From Achromobacter sp. Marseille-Q4962 (GTDB lineage Bacteria; Pseudomonadota; Gammaproteobacteria; Burkholderiales; Burkholderiaceae_B): a stretch of 64,000 nt of DNA. The notes beneath the pieces are model-generated. The model ran no database searches and was not told where the DNA came from. It worked only from the letters and a program-made list of their open reading frames with translations. Location: contig NZ_CALSFU010000008.1 of NCBI RefSeq assembly GCF_943737005.1, positions 1-64,000 on the forward strand. Direction: 5' to 3'. The position numbers were made by a program, and so were the translations under genes. Of this stretch, positions 35,956 to 47,272 are shown piece by piece (position 1 is the first letter of the stretch; every line of letters begins with the position of its first letter).

Positions 35956-35974
35956 GCTGCAAGGTAGTGCTTAA

Positions 35975-36769
<795 letters not shown>

Positions 36770-36782
36770 AAAAGGAAATACC

Positions 36783-37343
36783 ATGAGCGTCGCAGATATC
36801 CGCAAATCCGCAGAATCCAGGATGGTCAAGTCGCTTGAAACGCTCAAGACCAACCTGTCCAAGATCCGCACGGGCCGCGCCCACACCGGCATCCTGGATC
36901 ACGTCCAGGTCGAGTACTACGGTTCGCCGGTGCCCGTGAGCCAGGTCGCCAACCTCAACCTGGTCGACGCGCGCACCATCAGCGTGCAGCCCTACGAGAA
37001 GAACATGGCCTCGGTCATCGAGAAGGCGATCCGCGAGTCGGACCTGGGCCTGAACCCCATGTCCATGGGTGATACCATCCGCGTTCCCATGCCGGCCCTC
37101 ACCGAAGAGCGCCGCCGCGATCTCACCAAGGTCGTGCGCAGCGAAGGCGAGGATGCCAAGGTCGCCGTGCGCAACCTGCGCCGCGAGGCCAACGACGCCC
37201 TGAAGAAACTCGTCAAGGACAAGGAGATCTCCGAGGACGACGAGCGCCGCGCCCAGGACGACGTCCAGAAGCTGACCGACCGCCATGTCGCCGAGATCGA
37301 CAAGATGGTCGCCCAGAAAGAAGCGGAAATCATGACCGTATAA
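36783..37343 (+). CDS. frr: Ribosome recycling factor
   Basis: A 186-residue factor that with EF-G splits post-termination ribosomes. Family features: [50 protein letters not shown], and [17 protein letters not shown]. An AAGGAA ribosome site precedes the ATG. The 160 bases after it, before uppS, hold GC-rich inverted repeats, including a 7-bp stem at 37379-37385 with 37393-37399, and no gene. Confidence 0.97.
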   Translation: MSVADIRKSAESRMVKSLETLKTNLSKIRTGRAHTGILDHVQVEYYGSPVPVSQVANLNLVDARTISVQPYEKNMASVIEKAIRESDLGLNPMSMGDTIRVPMPALTEERRRDLTKVVRSEGEDAKVAVRNLRREANDALKKLVKDKEISEDDERRAQDDVQKLTDRHVAEIDKMVAQKEAEIMTV

Positions 37344-37503
37344 TCGCTGGCGCCGCGCCGCCGCGCGGCGCGTCGCGCCGGACGGGCCGCATCCGTCCGC
37401 GCGGCCAGCATCCTGGTCCCCGCGCGCCGCCACGCCCGGCGAAGCGGCGCGACGGCCCAGGCCTTCCTTTTCCAGCCGGCCATTCCGCGCAAGTCCTTAC
37501 CTC

Positions 37504-38268
37504 ATGGCAATCAGCTCGACTCAGGCGATACCCGAAACCCGGGACATTCCCGAACACGTGGCCATCATCATGGATGGCAATGGGCGGTGGGCGACGAAGC
37601 GGCTGCTGCCCAGGACGGCGGGGCACGCCAAGGGCGTGCAGGCGGTGCGCCGCGTGGTCGAGGCCTGCGGCCGAGCGGGGGTGCGCTACCTGACCCTCTT
37701 TGCCTTCAGCTCCGAGAACTGGCGCCGGCCCGCCGAGGAAGTCTCGCTGCTCATGCGCCTCTTCGTGCAGGCCCTGGAGCGCGAGGTCGACAAGCTCCAG
37801 GAGCAGGGCGTGCGCCTGCACGTCATCGGCGATCTTTCCGCCTTCGAGCCCCGGCTGCAGGAGCTGATCCATGCGGCCCAGGAGCGCACGCGCCATAACG
37901 ACCGCCTGCACCTGACCGTGGCGGCCAATTACGGCGGCCGCTGGGACATCCTGCAGGCCGTGCGCGCCATGCTGGCCGCCGACCCTGCTCTGGCCAGCCA
38001 CCCCGAGCGCGTGGACGAGGAAAGCCTGTCGCGGCACCTGTCCATGGCCTGGGCGCCCGAGCCCGACCTGTTCATCCGCACCGGCGGCGAGCAGCGCATT
38101 TCCAATTTCCTGATCTGGCAGATGGCCTACGCGGAGTTCTACTTCACGGAGCGCTATTGGCCGGATTTCGGCGCGGACGAACTGCAGGCGGCATTCGACT
38201 GGTACCGCACGCGCGAGCGCCGCTTCGGCCGCACCAGCGCCCAGCTTCTCGAAAGCGGGGCAAAATAA
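37504..38268 (+). CDS. uppS: Undecaprenyl diphosphate synthase
   Basis: A 254-residue cis-prenyltransferase making C55-PP, the lipid carrier precursor for peptidoglycan and LPS. The signature [16 protein letters not shown] contains the catalytic Asp. Further motifs are [14 protein letters not shown], and [27 protein letters not shown] near the C-terminus. The length is typical. It is followed 39 bases later by cdsA, linking two membrane-lipid precursor enzymes. Confidence 0.97.
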   Translation: MAISSTQAIPETRDIPEHVAIIMDGNGRWATKRLLPRTAGHAKGVQAVRRVVEACGRAGVRYLTLFAFSSENWRRPAEEVSLLMRLFVQALEREVDKLQEQGVRLHVIGDLSAFEPRLQELIHAAQERTRHNDRLHLTVAANYGGRWDILQAVRAMLAADPALASHPERVDEESLSRHLSMAWAPEPDLFIRTGGEQRISNFLIWQMAYAEFYFTERYWPDFGADELQAAFDWYRTRERRFGRTSAQLLESGAK

Positions 38269-38307
38269 GCGCCGGCGGGCGCGCCAACTCCAGGGAGACC
38301 TCCTCAT

Positions 38308-39165
38308 ATGCTGGGTCAGCGCATTGTTACCGCTGCCATTCTGCTGGCCATCCTGGCCGCGGCCATGGCCAGCGCCAACCCGTGGTGGCTCCTGGCTCTG
38401 CTGGCCCTGGCCGCCGCCTGCGCCAACTGGGAATGGCTGCGCCTCACCCTTCCTCAGCCGCCGTCGCGCCCGGTGGCCGTCGGCGTGGCCGCCCTGGTCT
38501 TCGCGGTCCTGCTGGTCCTGGCTTCGGCCTGGCTGGCGGGGCGGCGGTCCGGGTGGGCCGATCCCGCCTGGCTGCTCGATTACCTGGCTCCGCTGGTGGC
38601 GGCCGTCTGGCTGGCGGGCGCCGGCACCGCCGTGGTCCGGGGGCGGTCCGACGCCCCGCCGGCCAGCCTGCCCTGGTCGCTGTTCTCCATTCCCGCCGTC
38701 ATTGCCGCCTGGGCCGTGCTGGCGCAGATGTACCTGGCCCGCGGCGCGGGGTTCGTGGTGTCGCTGCTGGCGCTGGTGTGGGTGGCGGACATCGCTGCAT
38801 ACTTTGCCGGACGCGCCTTCGGCAAGCGTAAACTGGCGCCGCGGGTCAGCCCGGGCAAGACGGTGGAGGGCGCGGTGGCCGGCGTGCTGGGCGCCGTGAT
38901 CTGGATCGGCCTGTCCAGCCTCTGGCAGGACAGCTACGGGCACGCGCTGGTGGCGCGCTGGGGATTCTGGCTGGCGCTGCCGCTGGCGGCGCTGCTCGGC
39001 GTGGTGTCCATCATGGGCGACCTGTTCGAATCGCTGCTCAAGCGCCGCGCCGGCCGCAAGGATTCCAGCGGGCTGCTGCCGGGCCACGGCGGCGTGTACG
39101 ACCGCATCGACGCGATCCTGCCGGTCGCGCCGGTTGCGCTAATTTTGTCTGGAGTGTTGTTTTGA
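38308..39165 (+). CDS. cdsA: Phosphatidate cytidylyltransferase
   Basis: A 285-residue, multi-spanning inner-membrane enzyme forming CDP-diacylglycerol. The CdsA signature is complete near the C-terminus: [26 protein letters not shown], with the metal-binding Asp residues. The upstream [18 protein letters not shown] stretch is also typical. GGGAGACC lies just before the ATG. It overlaps the unusual TTG start of dxr by four bases (TTGA). Confidence 0.96.
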   Translation: MLGQRIVTAAILLAILAAAMASANPWWLLALLALAAACANWEWLRLTLPQPPSRPVAVGVAALVFAVLLVLASAWLAGRRSGWADPAWLLDYLAPLVAAVWLAGAGTAVVRGRSDAPPASLPWSLFSIPAVIAAWAVLAQMYLARGAGFVVSLLALVWVADIAAYFAGRAFGKRKLAPRVSPGKTVEGAVAGVLGAVIWIGLSSLWQDSYGHALVARWGFWLALPLAALLGVVSIMGDLFESLLKRRAGRKDSSGLLPGHGGVYDRIDAILPVAPVALILSGVLF

Positions 39166-40361
39166 CGGCTTTTCAACGCGTCGTGGTGCTGGGGTCCACG
39201 GGTTCCATCGGTGAAAGCACGCTGGATGTGATCGCGCGCCATCCGGAGCGGCTGGCGGTCTATGCGCTGTCGGCATACAGCCGCATCGACCGGCTGGCCC
39301 GGCAGGCGCAGGCCAGCGGCGCGGCGGTGGTGGTGGTGCCCGATGACGCGGCGCGCAGGAAGTTTCTGCAGCTCTGGCCGGCGGGCCGGCCGGCGCCCGA
39401 GATCCGCGTGGGTGCGCGGGCGCTGGTCGAGACGGCGGCCGATCCGCAATGCGACGCCGTCATGGCGGCCATCGTGGGGGCGGCCGGGCTGCCGGCGGCG
39501 CTGGCCGCCGCCCGCGCGGGCAAGCGCGTGCTGCTCGCCAACAAAGAGGCGCTGGTCGCCGCCGGCACGCTGTTCATGCAGGCCGTGCGCGACAACGGCG
39601 CCGAACTGCTGCCTATCGACAGCGAACATAACGCCATCTTCCAGTGTCTGCCGCATGGCGGACGGGCGATCGCGCCCCAGGCGCCCGCGCCCGGCGTGCG
39701 GCGGCTGCTGCTCACCGCCTCGGGCGGCCCGTTCCGCGGGCGCGATCTCGAAGACCTGCACGACGTCACCCCGGCCCAGGCCTGTGCCCATCCCAACTGG
39801 AGCATGGGACGCAAGATCTCGGTGGATTCGGCCACCATGCTGAACAAGGGCCTGGAAGTCATCGAGGCGCACTGGCTGTTCGCCATGCCGCCCGAGCGCA
39901 TCGAGGTGGTGGTCCATCCGCAGAGCGTGGTGCACTCGATGGTGGAGTACGAGGACGGCTCCATCCTGGCGCAGCTGGGCCAGCCCGACATGCGCACCCC
40001 CATCGCCTACGGGCTGGGTTTTCCCGAACGCATCGACAGCGGGGTGGGGCCGCTGGACCTGGCGCGGCTGGGCCGGCTGGACTTCGAAAAACCGGATTTC
40101 GCGCGGTTTCCGTGCCTGGCGCTCTCGTTCGACGCGCTGCGCGCCGGGCAGGCTGCCTGTGTGGCGCTGAATGCCGCCAACGAGGTCGCGGTGGCGGCAT
40201 TCCTGGCCGGACGCCTGGCCTACACCTGGATTCCCCGCGTCATCGAGGCCGCCCTGGAGTGGCAGGCCGGACGGGCATCTGTTACGCTCGATGATCTCGA
40301 CGACATACTGGCCCTCGATGCGGAGTCGCGGGCCTATGCCGGCAACCTCGGGCTCGCCTGA
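39162..40361 (+). CDS. dxr: 1-deoxy-D-xylulose 5-phosphate reductoisomerase
   Basis: A 399-residue NADPH enzyme of the MEP isoprenoid pathway. The nucleotide loop [16 protein letters not shown] begins at residue ~9. Other motifs are [42 protein letters not shown], and [23 protein letters not shown], containing metal and substrate ligands. The best start is TTG at 39162, since GGAG lies seven bases upstream and it overlaps the cdsA stop. No ATG or GTG is suitably placed. The rare start could hold expression down. Confidence 0.95.
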   Translation: MTAFQRVVVLGSTGSIGESTLDVIARHPERLAVYALSAYSRIDRLARQAQASGAAVVVVPDDAARRKFLQLWPAGRPAPEIRVGARALVETAADPQCDAVMAAIVGAAGLPAALAAARAGKRVLLANKEALVAAGTLFMQAVRDNGAELLPIDSEHNAIFQCLPHGGRAIAPQAPAPGVRRLLLTASGGPFRGRDLEDLHDVTPAQACAHPNWSMGRKISVDSATMLNKGLEVIEAHWLFAMPPERIEVVVHPQSVVHSMVEYEDGSILAQLGQPDMRTPIAYGLGFPERIDSGVGPLDLARLGRLDFEKPDFARFPCLALSFDALRAGQAACVALNAANEVAVAAFLAGRLAYTWIPRVIEAALEWQAGRASVTLDDLDDILALDAESRAYAGNLGLA

Positions 40362-40391
40362 GACCGGCGCGCCTTCCAGGTTCGGATCCCC

Positions 40392-41723
40392 ATGCTTTTC
40401 ACCCTGCTGGCCTTTGCCATCGCGCTTGGCTCCCTGATCATCTTCCATGAGTTCGGGCACTACTGGGTGGCGCGGCTGTGCGGCGTCCGGGTGCTGCGCT
40501 TTTCGCTGGGTTTCGGCAGGGTCGTGCTGCGCCGCATCGACAAGCACGGCACCGAATGGGCAATTTCGGCGCTGCCCCTGGGCGGCTACGTCAAGATGCA
40601 GGACGACGCGCCGCCCGGCGCGCCGGCGGCCGAGGCGGCCGGGGCCTTCAACGCCCAGCCCGTGGGCAAGCGCATCGCCATCGTGCTGGCCGGCCCGGTC
40701 TTCAACCTGCTGCTCGCCGTGCTGCTCTACACCGGCCTGAACCTCGCCGGCACCGAGGAGCCGCAGGCCATCCTGGCCCAGCCGGCCGCGGGCACGCCCG
40801 CCGCGCAGGCGGGGCTGGCGCAAGGCGACCGCATTCTCTCCATCGACGGCCAGGAAGTCGCCTCCTGGACGGACGCCCGCTGGCGTCTGCTCGACGTGCT
40901 GTCCACCGGCGGACGCGTGCGCGTCGAGGTGGCCGCGCCCTCGGGGGCGGCCCATGAGCGCGAGCTCGTGCTGCCGCCCAACGACATGGCCCCGGGCGGA
41001 GAAGATCCGCTGGCCGCGGCCGGCATACGGCTCGCCCAGCCTCGCCCGGTGGTGCGCTCGGTCATCGAAGGCGGAGAAGGGCAGGCGGCCGGACTGCGCC
41101 AGGGCGACCGCATCGTCGCGGCGGACGGCCAGCCCGCCACGGACACCGGCGAGCTCGTGCGCCTCATCCGGGAAAGCGCGGGACGCCACATGTCCCTGTC
41201 CGTGCAGCGCGAGGGCGCGCTCGTCACCGTGGGCGTGACGCCCCGCGCCGAAAAGGTCGACGGCCGCGAAATCGGCCGCCTGGGCGTGCAGCTGGGCGCG
41301 GACATCCCCCGCGTGACGGTCAGCTACGGTCTGGGCGAGAGCCTGCAGCGGGCCGCGGCGCGCACCTGGGACACCGCCTGGTTCTCGCTGCGCATGATGG
41401 GGCGCATGGTCCTGGGCGAAGTATCCTGGCGCAACGTCAGCGGTCCGGTCACCATCGCCGACTACGCCGGCCAGACCGCACGCATCGGCATTGTTGCGTA
41501 CATCGCTTATATCGCCTTGATCAGCATCAGCCTCGGCGTTCTGAATTTGCTTCCCATTCCCATGCTGGATGGGGGCCATCTGCTGTACTATCTCGTCGAA
41601 ATCGTGCGGGGCAGCCCGCCGCCGGAGCGCTGGATCGGCATCGGACAGCGCGCCGGGCTAGGCATTCTGGTGGCCCTCATGGGCCTTGCTCTTTTCAACG
41701 ACTTCACGCGCCTGTTCACCTAG
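40392..41723 (+). CDS. rseP: Site-2 protease RseP
   Basis: A 443-residue intramembrane zinc metalloprotease. HEFGH (19-23) is the zinc motif in the first membrane helix, and LNLLPIPMLDGGHLLYY near ~380 supplies the LDG ligand. Two PDZ domains lie between (AAGTPAAQAGLAQGDRILSIDGQEV, EGGEGQAAGLRQGDRIVAADGQPA). It cuts RseA-like anti-sigma factors after DegS-type cleavage in the sigma-E envelope stress response. It lies before bamA, whose substrates trigger that response. Confidence 0.96.
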   Translation: MLFTLLAFAIALGSLIIFHEFGHYWVARLCGVRVLRFSLGFGRVVLRRIDKHGTEWAISALPLGGYVKMQDDAPPGAPAAEAAGAFNAQPVGKRIAIVLAGPVFNLLLAVLLYTGLNLAGTEEPQAILAQPAAGTPAAQAGLAQGDRILSIDGQEVASWTDARWRLLDVLSTGGRVRVEVAAPSGAAHERELVLPPNDMAPGGEDPLAAAGIRLAQPRPVVRSVIEGGEGQAAGLRQGDRIVAADGQPATDTGELVRLIRESAGRHMSLSVQREGALVTVGVTPRAEKVDGREIGRLGVQLGADIPRVTVSYGLGESLQRAAARTWDTAWFSLRMMGRMVLGEVSWRNVSGPVTIADYAGQTARIGIVAYIAYIALISISLGVLNLLPIPMLDGGHLLYYLVEIVRGSPPPERWIGIGQRAGLGILVALMGLALFNDFTRLFT

Positions 41724-41831
41724 TGCGCCGCCCGGAGCGCCCGCCCCGCGCGCAGGCGCGGCCGGGGCACGACACCGGGCGCGAATTAGCATAAAATCCC
41801 CCGCCATTTGCACGACCGAGGATACTCAAGG

Positions 41832-44177
41832 ATGTCTTTTCGCCGGATGTTTCATCACAAAAAGGGTGTACTGCCGGGCGTATTGCCGAGTCTGATCGCC
41901 GCATTGCTGGCGCCGGCCATGGCCCATGCCTTCGACCCTTTTGTCGTGCGGGATATCCGCGTCGAAGGGATACAACGGACCGACCCCGGCACCGTCTTCG
42001 GGTACCTGCCGGTCAAGGTGGGCGAGCAGTTCACCGAGGAAGAAGCCACCGAGGCCATCCGCCGCCTGTACGGCACCGGCTTCTTCACCGACGTCAAGAT
42101 CGAAACCGAGAACAACGTCGTGGTCGTGGTGGTCCAGGAGCGGCCCACCATCGCGTCGATCAATTTCAGCGGCATGCGCGAGTTCGACTCCAAGGCCATC
42201 ATCACCTCGCTGGCGCAGGTGGGCTTCGCCGAAGGCCGCATCTTCGACCGCTCCATGCTCGAGCGCGCCGAGTACGAACTCAAGCAGCAATACCTTTCCA
42301 AGGGCAAGTACGGCGTCGAAGTGACCGCCACGGTCACGCCGCTGCCGCGCAACCGCGTGGGCGTCAGCTTCGACGTGTTCGAAGGGGCGGTGGCGCGCAT
42401 CCAGGAAATCCGCTTCGTGGGCAACAAGGCGTTTTCCGAGAGCGACCTGCTCGACGAATTCAAGCTCACCACGCCGGGCTGGCTGACCTGGTACACCGAC
42501 ACCGACAAGTATTCGCGCGAAAAGCTCGAGGGCGACCTGGAGCGCCTGCGCTCCTTCTACCTCGACCGCGGCTATCTCGAGTTTTCCGTCGAGCCGCCGC
42601 AGGTCACGATTTCGCCCGACCGCAAAGACATCCGCATCACGATCACGCTGCATGAAGGCGAGCCGTACAAGGTGCGCAGCGTGAAGCTGGCCGGCAACCT
42701 GCTGGGCCTGGACAAGGAAATCGAGCAGCTCGTGCAGACCAAGCCGGGCGAGACGTTCTCGGCGGCCAAGGCCAACGATTCCGCCAAGGCCATCACCGAC
42801 TACCTCGGCGAGCTGGGCTATGCCTTCGCCAACGTCAACCCCAATCCGCAGCTCGACCGCGCCAAGCACGAGGCCGACGTGACCTTCTACGTCGATCCGA
42901 GCCGCCGCGTCTACGTGCGCCGCATCCAGATCGGCGGCAACACCCGCACCCGCGACGAAGTGGTGCGGCGCGAGATGCGCCAGCAGGAAGCGGCGTGGTA
43001 CGACGCGAAAGACATCAAGACCTCCCGCGACCGTATCGACCGCCTGGGCTACTTCAGCGACGTCAACGTCAAGACCGACCCCGTGCCGGGCTCGCCCGAC
43101 CAGGTCGACGTCAACGTGGACGTGAAGGAAAAGCCCACCGGCATGATCAACCTGGGCGTGGGCTACGGCTCGTCCGAAAAAGCCATCCTGTCGGCGGGCA
43201 TCAGCGAGGACAACGTCTTCGGCAGCGGCACCAACCTGACGCTGCAACTGAACACCAGCAAGACCAACCGCGCGGTGGTGCTCTCGCACACCGATCCGTA
43301 CTGGACCAAGGACGGCATCAGCCGCACCACGTCGGCGTACTACCGCGTCACCGAGCCCTGGAACAACAACGACGGCGACTACCGCGTGAAGTCCATGGGC
43401 CTGGGCATGAACTTCGGCGTGCCCATCTCGGAATACGACCGCATCTTCCTGGGCGCCAACCTCGAGCACAACCAGATCGACCTGTACGACAACTCGCCCA
43501 AGGCGTACCGCGACTTCGTGGACGAGTACGGCGACTCCACCAATTCGGTCATCTTCAACGCCGGCTGGAGCAAGGACACGCGCGACAGCGCGCTGGCGCC
43601 CACGCGCGGCTCGTACACCCGCCTGAAGGCCGACCTGGGCACGGTGGACCTGCAGTACTACATGCTGAGCGCGCAGCAGCAGTATTTCGTGCCGCTGGGC
43701 GGCGCCTATACGCTGGCCCTGAACGGCATGGTGGACTGGGGCCGCAGCTACGGCAGCAAGGCGTATCCGATCATCAAGAACGTGTATGCCGGCGGCATCG
43801 GCACGGTGCGGGGCTACGAAGGCTCGTCGCTCGGCCCGCGCGATACCGTTACGGGCGACTACCTGGGCGGCACCCGCCGCATCGTGGCCAACGCCCAGTT
43901 GTTCCTGCCGTTCCCGGGCGCCTCGAAAGACCGCACGCTGCGCTGGTTCCTGTTCACGGACGCCGGCCAGGTGGGCGCCAGCAGCGGCCAGTCGTGCTCG
44001 CGGGGCAAGGACAACTCCGAGGTCGAGGATCCGTGCGGCTGGCGGTTCTCGGCCGGTATCGGCCTGTCGTGGCAGTCGCCCATGGGGCCGCTGCAGCTTT
44101 CGTATGCCCGTCCGCTCAACTCGAAGTCGGGCGACGACAAGCAGAGCTTCCAGTTCCAGATCGGAACGGGGTTCTGA
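41832..44177 (+). CDS. bamA: Outer membrane protein assembly factor BamA
   Basis: A 781-residue outer-membrane protein: signal peptide ending AMAHA before FDPFVVRDIRVEG, five POTRA domains (repeats such as GVQRTDPGTVFGYLPVKVGE-like and VRRIQIGGNTRTRDEVVRREM), then a 16-strand barrel with the conserved VRGYEGSSLGPRD loop and a C-terminal Phe. BamA folds and inserts outer-membrane barrels. ATG 41832 or ATG 41847 could be the start; the AAGG ribosome site is adjacent to the first and 12 bases from the second. A TAAAAT box lies at 41792-41797. Confidence 0.95.
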   Translation: MSFRRMFHHKKGVLPGVLPSLIAALLAPAMAHAFDPFVVRDIRVEGIQRTDPGTVFGYLPVKVGEQFTEEEATEAIRRLYGTGFFTDVKIETENNVVVVVVQERPTIASINFSGMREFDSKAIITSLAQVGFAEGRIFDRSMLERAEYELKQQYLSKGKYGVEVTATVTPLPRNRVGVSFDVFEGAVARIQEIRFVGNKAFSESDLLDEFKLTTPGWLTWYTDTDKYSREKLEGDLERLRSFYLDRGYLEFSVEPPQVTISPDRKDIRITITLHEGEPYKVRSVKLAGNLLGLDKEIEQLVQTKPGETFSAAKANDSAKAITDYLGELGYAFANVNPNPQLDRAKHEADVTFYVDPSRRVYVRRIQIGGNTRTRDEVVRREMRQQEAAWYDAKDIKTSRDRIDRLGYFSDVNVKTDPVPGSPDQVDVNVDVKEKPTGMINLGVGYGSSEKAILSAGISEDNVFGSGTNLTLQLNTSKTNRAVVLSHTDPYWTKDGISRTTSAYYRVTEPWNNNDGDYRVKSMGLGMNFGVPISEYDRIFLGANLEHNQIDLYDNSPKAYRDFVDEYGDSTNSVIFNAGWSKDTRDSALAPTRGSYTRLKADLGTVDLQYYMLSAQQQYFVPLGGAYTLALNGMVDWGRSYGSKAYPIIKNVYAGGIGTVRGYEGSSLGPRDTVTGDYLGGTRRIVANAQLFLPFPGASKDRTLRWFLFTDAGQVGASSGQSCSRGKDNSEVEDPCGWRFSAGIGLSWQSPMGPLQLSYARPLNSKSGDDKQSFQFQIGTGF

Positions 44178-44202
44178 GCGGCCGTTACGCTTGAAAACAA
44201 GG

Positions 44203-44230
44203 GCAGGGGGCGCCGATCCGGCTCCCCTGC
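44203..44230 (+). terminator. Stem-loop between bamA and skp
   Basis: GCAGGGG (44203-44209) pairs with CCCCTGC (44224-44230) around a 14-base loop, followed by GGTTTAGT. With no long T-run it may be a partial terminator or an mRNA processing site that lowers or separates bamA and skp expression. Confidence 0.45.
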
Positions 44231-44285
44231 GGTTTAGTGGCACAATACACACTTTGGCTTTGCCTTACTCGAAGGTGAGATTTTC

Positions 44286-44843
44286 ATGATGTCTGATTTC
44301 GCACTTAAATCCTCGAACGTTCCGGGCGGCAAGCGCCTGGGCAAGCTGGGCGGCTCGCTGGCTCTGGTAGGTGCGCTCCTTCTCGGTTCGGCGGCGGTTC
44401 CCGCCCAGGCGCAAGGCACCAAGATCGGCTTCGTGAACACGGAACGGATCCTGCGCGAATCGGGCCCGGCCAAGACGGCGCAAAGCAAGATCGAATCCGA
44501 ATTCAAGAGGCGCGATGACGAGCTCCAGCGCATGAGCTCCAATCTGCGCGCACAGGCCGAGAAGTTCGACAAGGACGCGCCCGTGCTGTCGGAATCCGAC
44601 CGCGTGAAGCGCCAGCGCGAACTGTCCAACCTGGACACCGACCTGCAGCGCAAGCGCCGCGAATTCCAGGAAGACTTCAACCGTCGCCGCAACGAGGAAT
44701 TCTCGGCCATCGTGGCCAAGGCCAACGAAGCCATCAAGCGCATCGCCGAGCAGGAAAACTACGACCTGATCATCCAGGACGCCGTGACGGTCAACCCCCG
44801 CATCGACATCACCGACAAGGTGATCCAGAGCCTGGGCAAGTAA
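44286..44843 (+). CDS. skp: Periplasmic chaperone Skp (OmpH)
   Basis: A 185-residue periplasmic chaperone. It has a signal peptide with a long n-region (ending SAAVPAQAQ before [13 protein letters not shown]) and a mature part dominated by charged coiled-coil arms ([52 protein letters not shown]). It closes with [24 protein letters not shown]. Trimers hold unfolded outer-membrane proteins for BamA. The start may be the first or second Met of MMSDF; GAAGGTGAGA is upstream. Confidence 0.94.
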   Translation: MMSDFALKSSNVPGGKRLGKLGGSLALVGALLLGSAAVPAQAQGTKIGFVNTERILRESGPAKTAQSKIESEFKRRDDELQRMSSNLRAQAEKFDKDAPVLSESDRVKRQRELSNLDTDLQRKRREFQEDFNRRRNEEFSAIVAKANEAIKRIAEQENYDLIIQDAVTVNPRIDITDKVIQSLGK

Positions 44844-44859
44844 GCCGCATCCGCACGCC

Positions 44860-45954
44860 ATGCCGGTCTTGCTGGATCATGCCCGCGCGCCCACGCTTCA
44901 CGAGCTGCTGAGCGCCGTCAACACCCAGGGTCTGGACTGGCGCATCGGCGGCCATTCCGGCGCGGACGCGATTCGGGTCCGCGGCATCGGCACCCTGTCA
45001 TCCGCCGGCCCGGAAGAAATCAGCTTCCTGGCCAATCCCCGCTACCAGAGCCAGCTCGGGTCTACCCGGGCGGGCGCGGTCATCGTCGGGCCCGAGGCAG
45101 CCGGCGCGCTGGCCGGGCAGGGCGTCGGCGAGCGCCTGGCGCTGGTCGTGTGCAAGCACCCCTACCTGCTCTACGCCCGGGTGGCGCAATGGTTCGACGC
45201 CGCACGCCGCCCCGCGCTGCCGGGCGAGGTGCATCCGTCCGCCGTGGTGGCTTCCGATGCGGTGATCGAGGACGGGGTCCGCGTGGGGCCGAACTGCGTC
45301 ATCGAGCCGGGCGCGCGCATCGGCCGCGGCACCGTGCTCGGGCCGGGCTGTGTGATCGGCCGGGGTTCGTCCGTCGGCCCGTCCAGCCGGCTGCATGCCA
45401 ACGTCACCCTCTACGAGGGCGTCAAGGTGGGCGCGCGCGCCATCATCCACAGCGGCGCCGTGCTGGGCGCCGACGGATTCGGCTTCGCGCCCGATCCCAC
45501 CCTGGGCAAGGGCGCCTGGGGCAAGATCCCGCAGCTGGGCGGCGTGACCATCGGCGACGACGTCGAGATCGGCGCCAACACCACCATCGACCGCGGCGCG
45601 CTGGAAGACACCGTCGTGTCCGACGGCGTGAAGCTCGACAACCAGATCATGGTGGCGCACAACGTGCGCATCGGCGCCCACACGGCCATGGCGGCCTGCG
45701 TGGGCGTGGCCGGCTCGACCACGATCGGCGAGCGCTGCACCATAGGCGGCGCGGCCATGCTGTCGGGCCACCTCACGCTGGGCGACGACGTGCACATTTC
45801 GGGCGGCACGGCGGTGACGTCCAACATCACGAAGCCCGGCCGCTACACGGGGGTCTACCCCTACGCGGAACACGGCGAATGGCAGCGCAACGCCGCCGTG
45901 ATACAACAATTGGCGCAGTTGCGCCGTCGCGTGCGCGCGCTGGAAAAGGAGTAG
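44860..45954 (+). CDS. lpxD: UDP-3-O-(3-hydroxyacyl)glucosamine N-acyltransferase
   Basis: A 364-residue enzyme of the third lipid A step, N-acylation of UDP-3-O-acylglucosamine. An N-terminal UDP-binding domain ([15 protein letters not shown]) is followed by a left-handed beta-helix of hexapeptide repeats ([20 protein letters not shown] and similar). The catalytic His is in MVAHNVRIG (His267). The C-terminal helix ([21 protein letters not shown]) contacts acyl carrier protein in homologues. It follows skp by 16 bases. Confidence 0.96.
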   Translation: MPVLLDHARAPTLHELLSAVNTQGLDWRIGGHSGADAIRVRGIGTLSSAGPEEISFLANPRYQSQLGSTRAGAVIVGPEAAGALAGQGVGERLALVVCKHPYLLYARVAQWFDAARRPALPGEVHPSAVVASDAVIEDGVRVGPNCVIEPGARIGRGTVLGPGCVIGRGSSVGPSSRLHANVTLYEGVKVGARAIIHSGAVLGADGFGFAPDPTLGKGAWGKIPQLGGVTIGDDVEIGANTTIDRGALEDTVVSDGVKLDNQIMVAHNVRIGAHTAMAACVGVAGSTTIGERCTIGGAAMLSGHLTLGDDVHISGGTAVTSNITKPGRYTGVYPYAEHGEWQRNAAVIQQLAQLRRRVRALEKE

Positions 45955-46021
45955 GGCCGGTCCGCACCGGCCCTGGCGCGCGCCGCCCGATTCATTTCAT
46001 TTCGCAGGAATTCATACAAAA

Positions 46022-46477
46022 ATGGAACTCGACATCAAGGGGATCATGGAGAGGCTGCCGCATCGCTATCCGATGCTGCTGATCGATCGCGTCATCGAAA
46101 TGGTCCCCGGAAAGTCCATCGTGGCCATCAAGAACGTCTCCATCAACGAGCCGTTCTTCACTGGCCATTTCCCGCACCATCCGGTCATGCCGGGCGTGCT
46201 CATCGTCGAAGCCATGGCCCAGGCGTCCGCGCTGTTTTCGTTCACCGACGAAAACGGCGGCCTGAAGTGCGAAGGCTCCAAGACGGCGTATTATCTGGTG
46301 GGCATCGACGGCGCGCGTTTCCGCCGCCCCGTGGTGCCGGGCGACCAGTTGCGCATCGAAGTGGAAGCCGAGCGCCTGAGCCGCAGCATCTGTAAGTACC
46401 AAGCGCGCGCCCTGGTCGATGGGCAGGAAGTGGCGTCGGCCAAGCTGATGTGCGCGATCCGCAGCCTGGAAGAGTAA
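46022..46477 (+). CDS. fabZ: 3-hydroxyacyl-ACP dehydratase FabZ
   Basis: A 151-residue hotdog-fold dehydratase of fatty acid synthesis. Catalytic His49 ([12 protein letters not shown]) and Glu63 (VEAMAQ) are present, as are [15 protein letters not shown] and [17 protein letters not shown]. Its place between lpxD and lpxA is conserved: FabZ and the Lpx acyltransferases compete for the 3-hydroxyacyl-ACP pool, so co-expression balances phospholipid against lipid A. lpxA begins immediately after the stop codon. Confidence 0.97.
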   Translation: MELDIKGIMERLPHRYPMLLIDRVIEMVPGKSIVAIKNVSINEPFFTGHFPHHPVMPGVLIVEAMAQASALFSFTDENGGLKCEGSKTAYYLVGIDGARFRRPVVPGDQLRIEVEAERLSRSICKYQARALVDGQEVASAKLMCAIRSLEE

Positions 46478-47272
46478 ATGCCCGGGAACATCCATCCTAC
46501 CGCCATCGTCGACCCGGCGGCCAAGATCGACCCCAGCGCCGTCATCGGCGCCTACACCGTCATCGGGCCGAACGTCACCGTCGGCGCGGGCACGCACATC
46601 GGCGAGCATTGCGTGGTCGACGGCGTGACCTCCATCGGACGCGACAACCGTTTCTACCGCTACTGCTCCATCGGCGGCATGCCGCAGGACAAGAAGTACA
46701 AGGGCGAGCCCACGCGGCTGGAAATCGGCGACCGCAACACGGTGCGCGAGTTCACGACCTTCAATACCGGCACCGTGCAGGATGGAGGGGTCACCACGCT
46801 GGGCAATGACAACTGGATCATGGCCTACGTGCACATCGCCCACGATTGCCACGTCGGCAACAACACCATCCTGGCCAACTCCGTGCAGCTGGGCGGCCAC
46901 GTGCACGTGGGCGACTGGGCTATCGTGGGCGGACTGACCGGCGTGCACCAGTTTTCGCGCATCGGCGCGCACAGCATGACGGGCGGCAACAGCTCGCTCA
47001 TGCAGGACACGCCTCCGTTCGTGCTGGCGGCGGGCAACCCGTGCCGCCCGGTGGGCATCAACGTCGAGGGCCTGAAGCGCCGCGGCTTTTCGGCCGCCGC
47101 CATTTCGGCCCTGCGCGACGCCTACAAGATCATCTACCGGCGCGGGCTCGCGCTGGACGCCGCGCGCGCCGAACTGCGCGCGCGCCAGCAGGCCGAACCC
47201 GAGGTAGCCGAGCACCTGCAGGTCATGCTCGACTTCCTGGACGTCGCCTCGCGCGGCATCATCCGCCCATGA
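46478..47272 (+). CDS. lpxA: UDP-N-acetylglucosamine acyltransferase
   Basis: A 264-residue trimeric left-handed beta-helix enzyme that starts lipid A synthesis. Hexapeptide repeats run from [20 protein letters not shown]. The catalytic His is His122 in [10 protein letters not shown] (His125 of E. coli). The acyl-length ruler position (Gly173 of E. coli) aligns with Gly170 here (MTGGNSS). It overlaps lpxB by four bases (ATGA). The C-terminal helical domain ([19 protein letters not shown]) is complete. Confidence 0.97.
   Translation: MPGNIHPTAIVDPAAKIDPSAVIGAYTVIGPNVTVGAGTHIGEHCVVDGVTSIGRDNRFYRYCSIGGMPQDKKYKGEPTRLEIGDRNTVREFTTFNTGTVQDGGVTTLGNDNWIMAYVHIAHDCHVGNNTILANSVQLGGHVHVGDWAIVGGLTGVHQFSRIGAHSMTGGNSSLMQDTPPFVLAAGNPCRPVGINVEGLKRRGFSAAAISALRDAYKIIYRRGLALDAARAELRARQQAEPEVAEHLQVMLDFLDVASRGIIRP

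Noticed and set aside
44238-44243. TGGCAC before skp as a sigma-54 -24 element
   Set aside because: No TTGC-type -12 element lies at the required spacing, and a sigma-54 promoter would be odd for a constitutive envelope chaperone.
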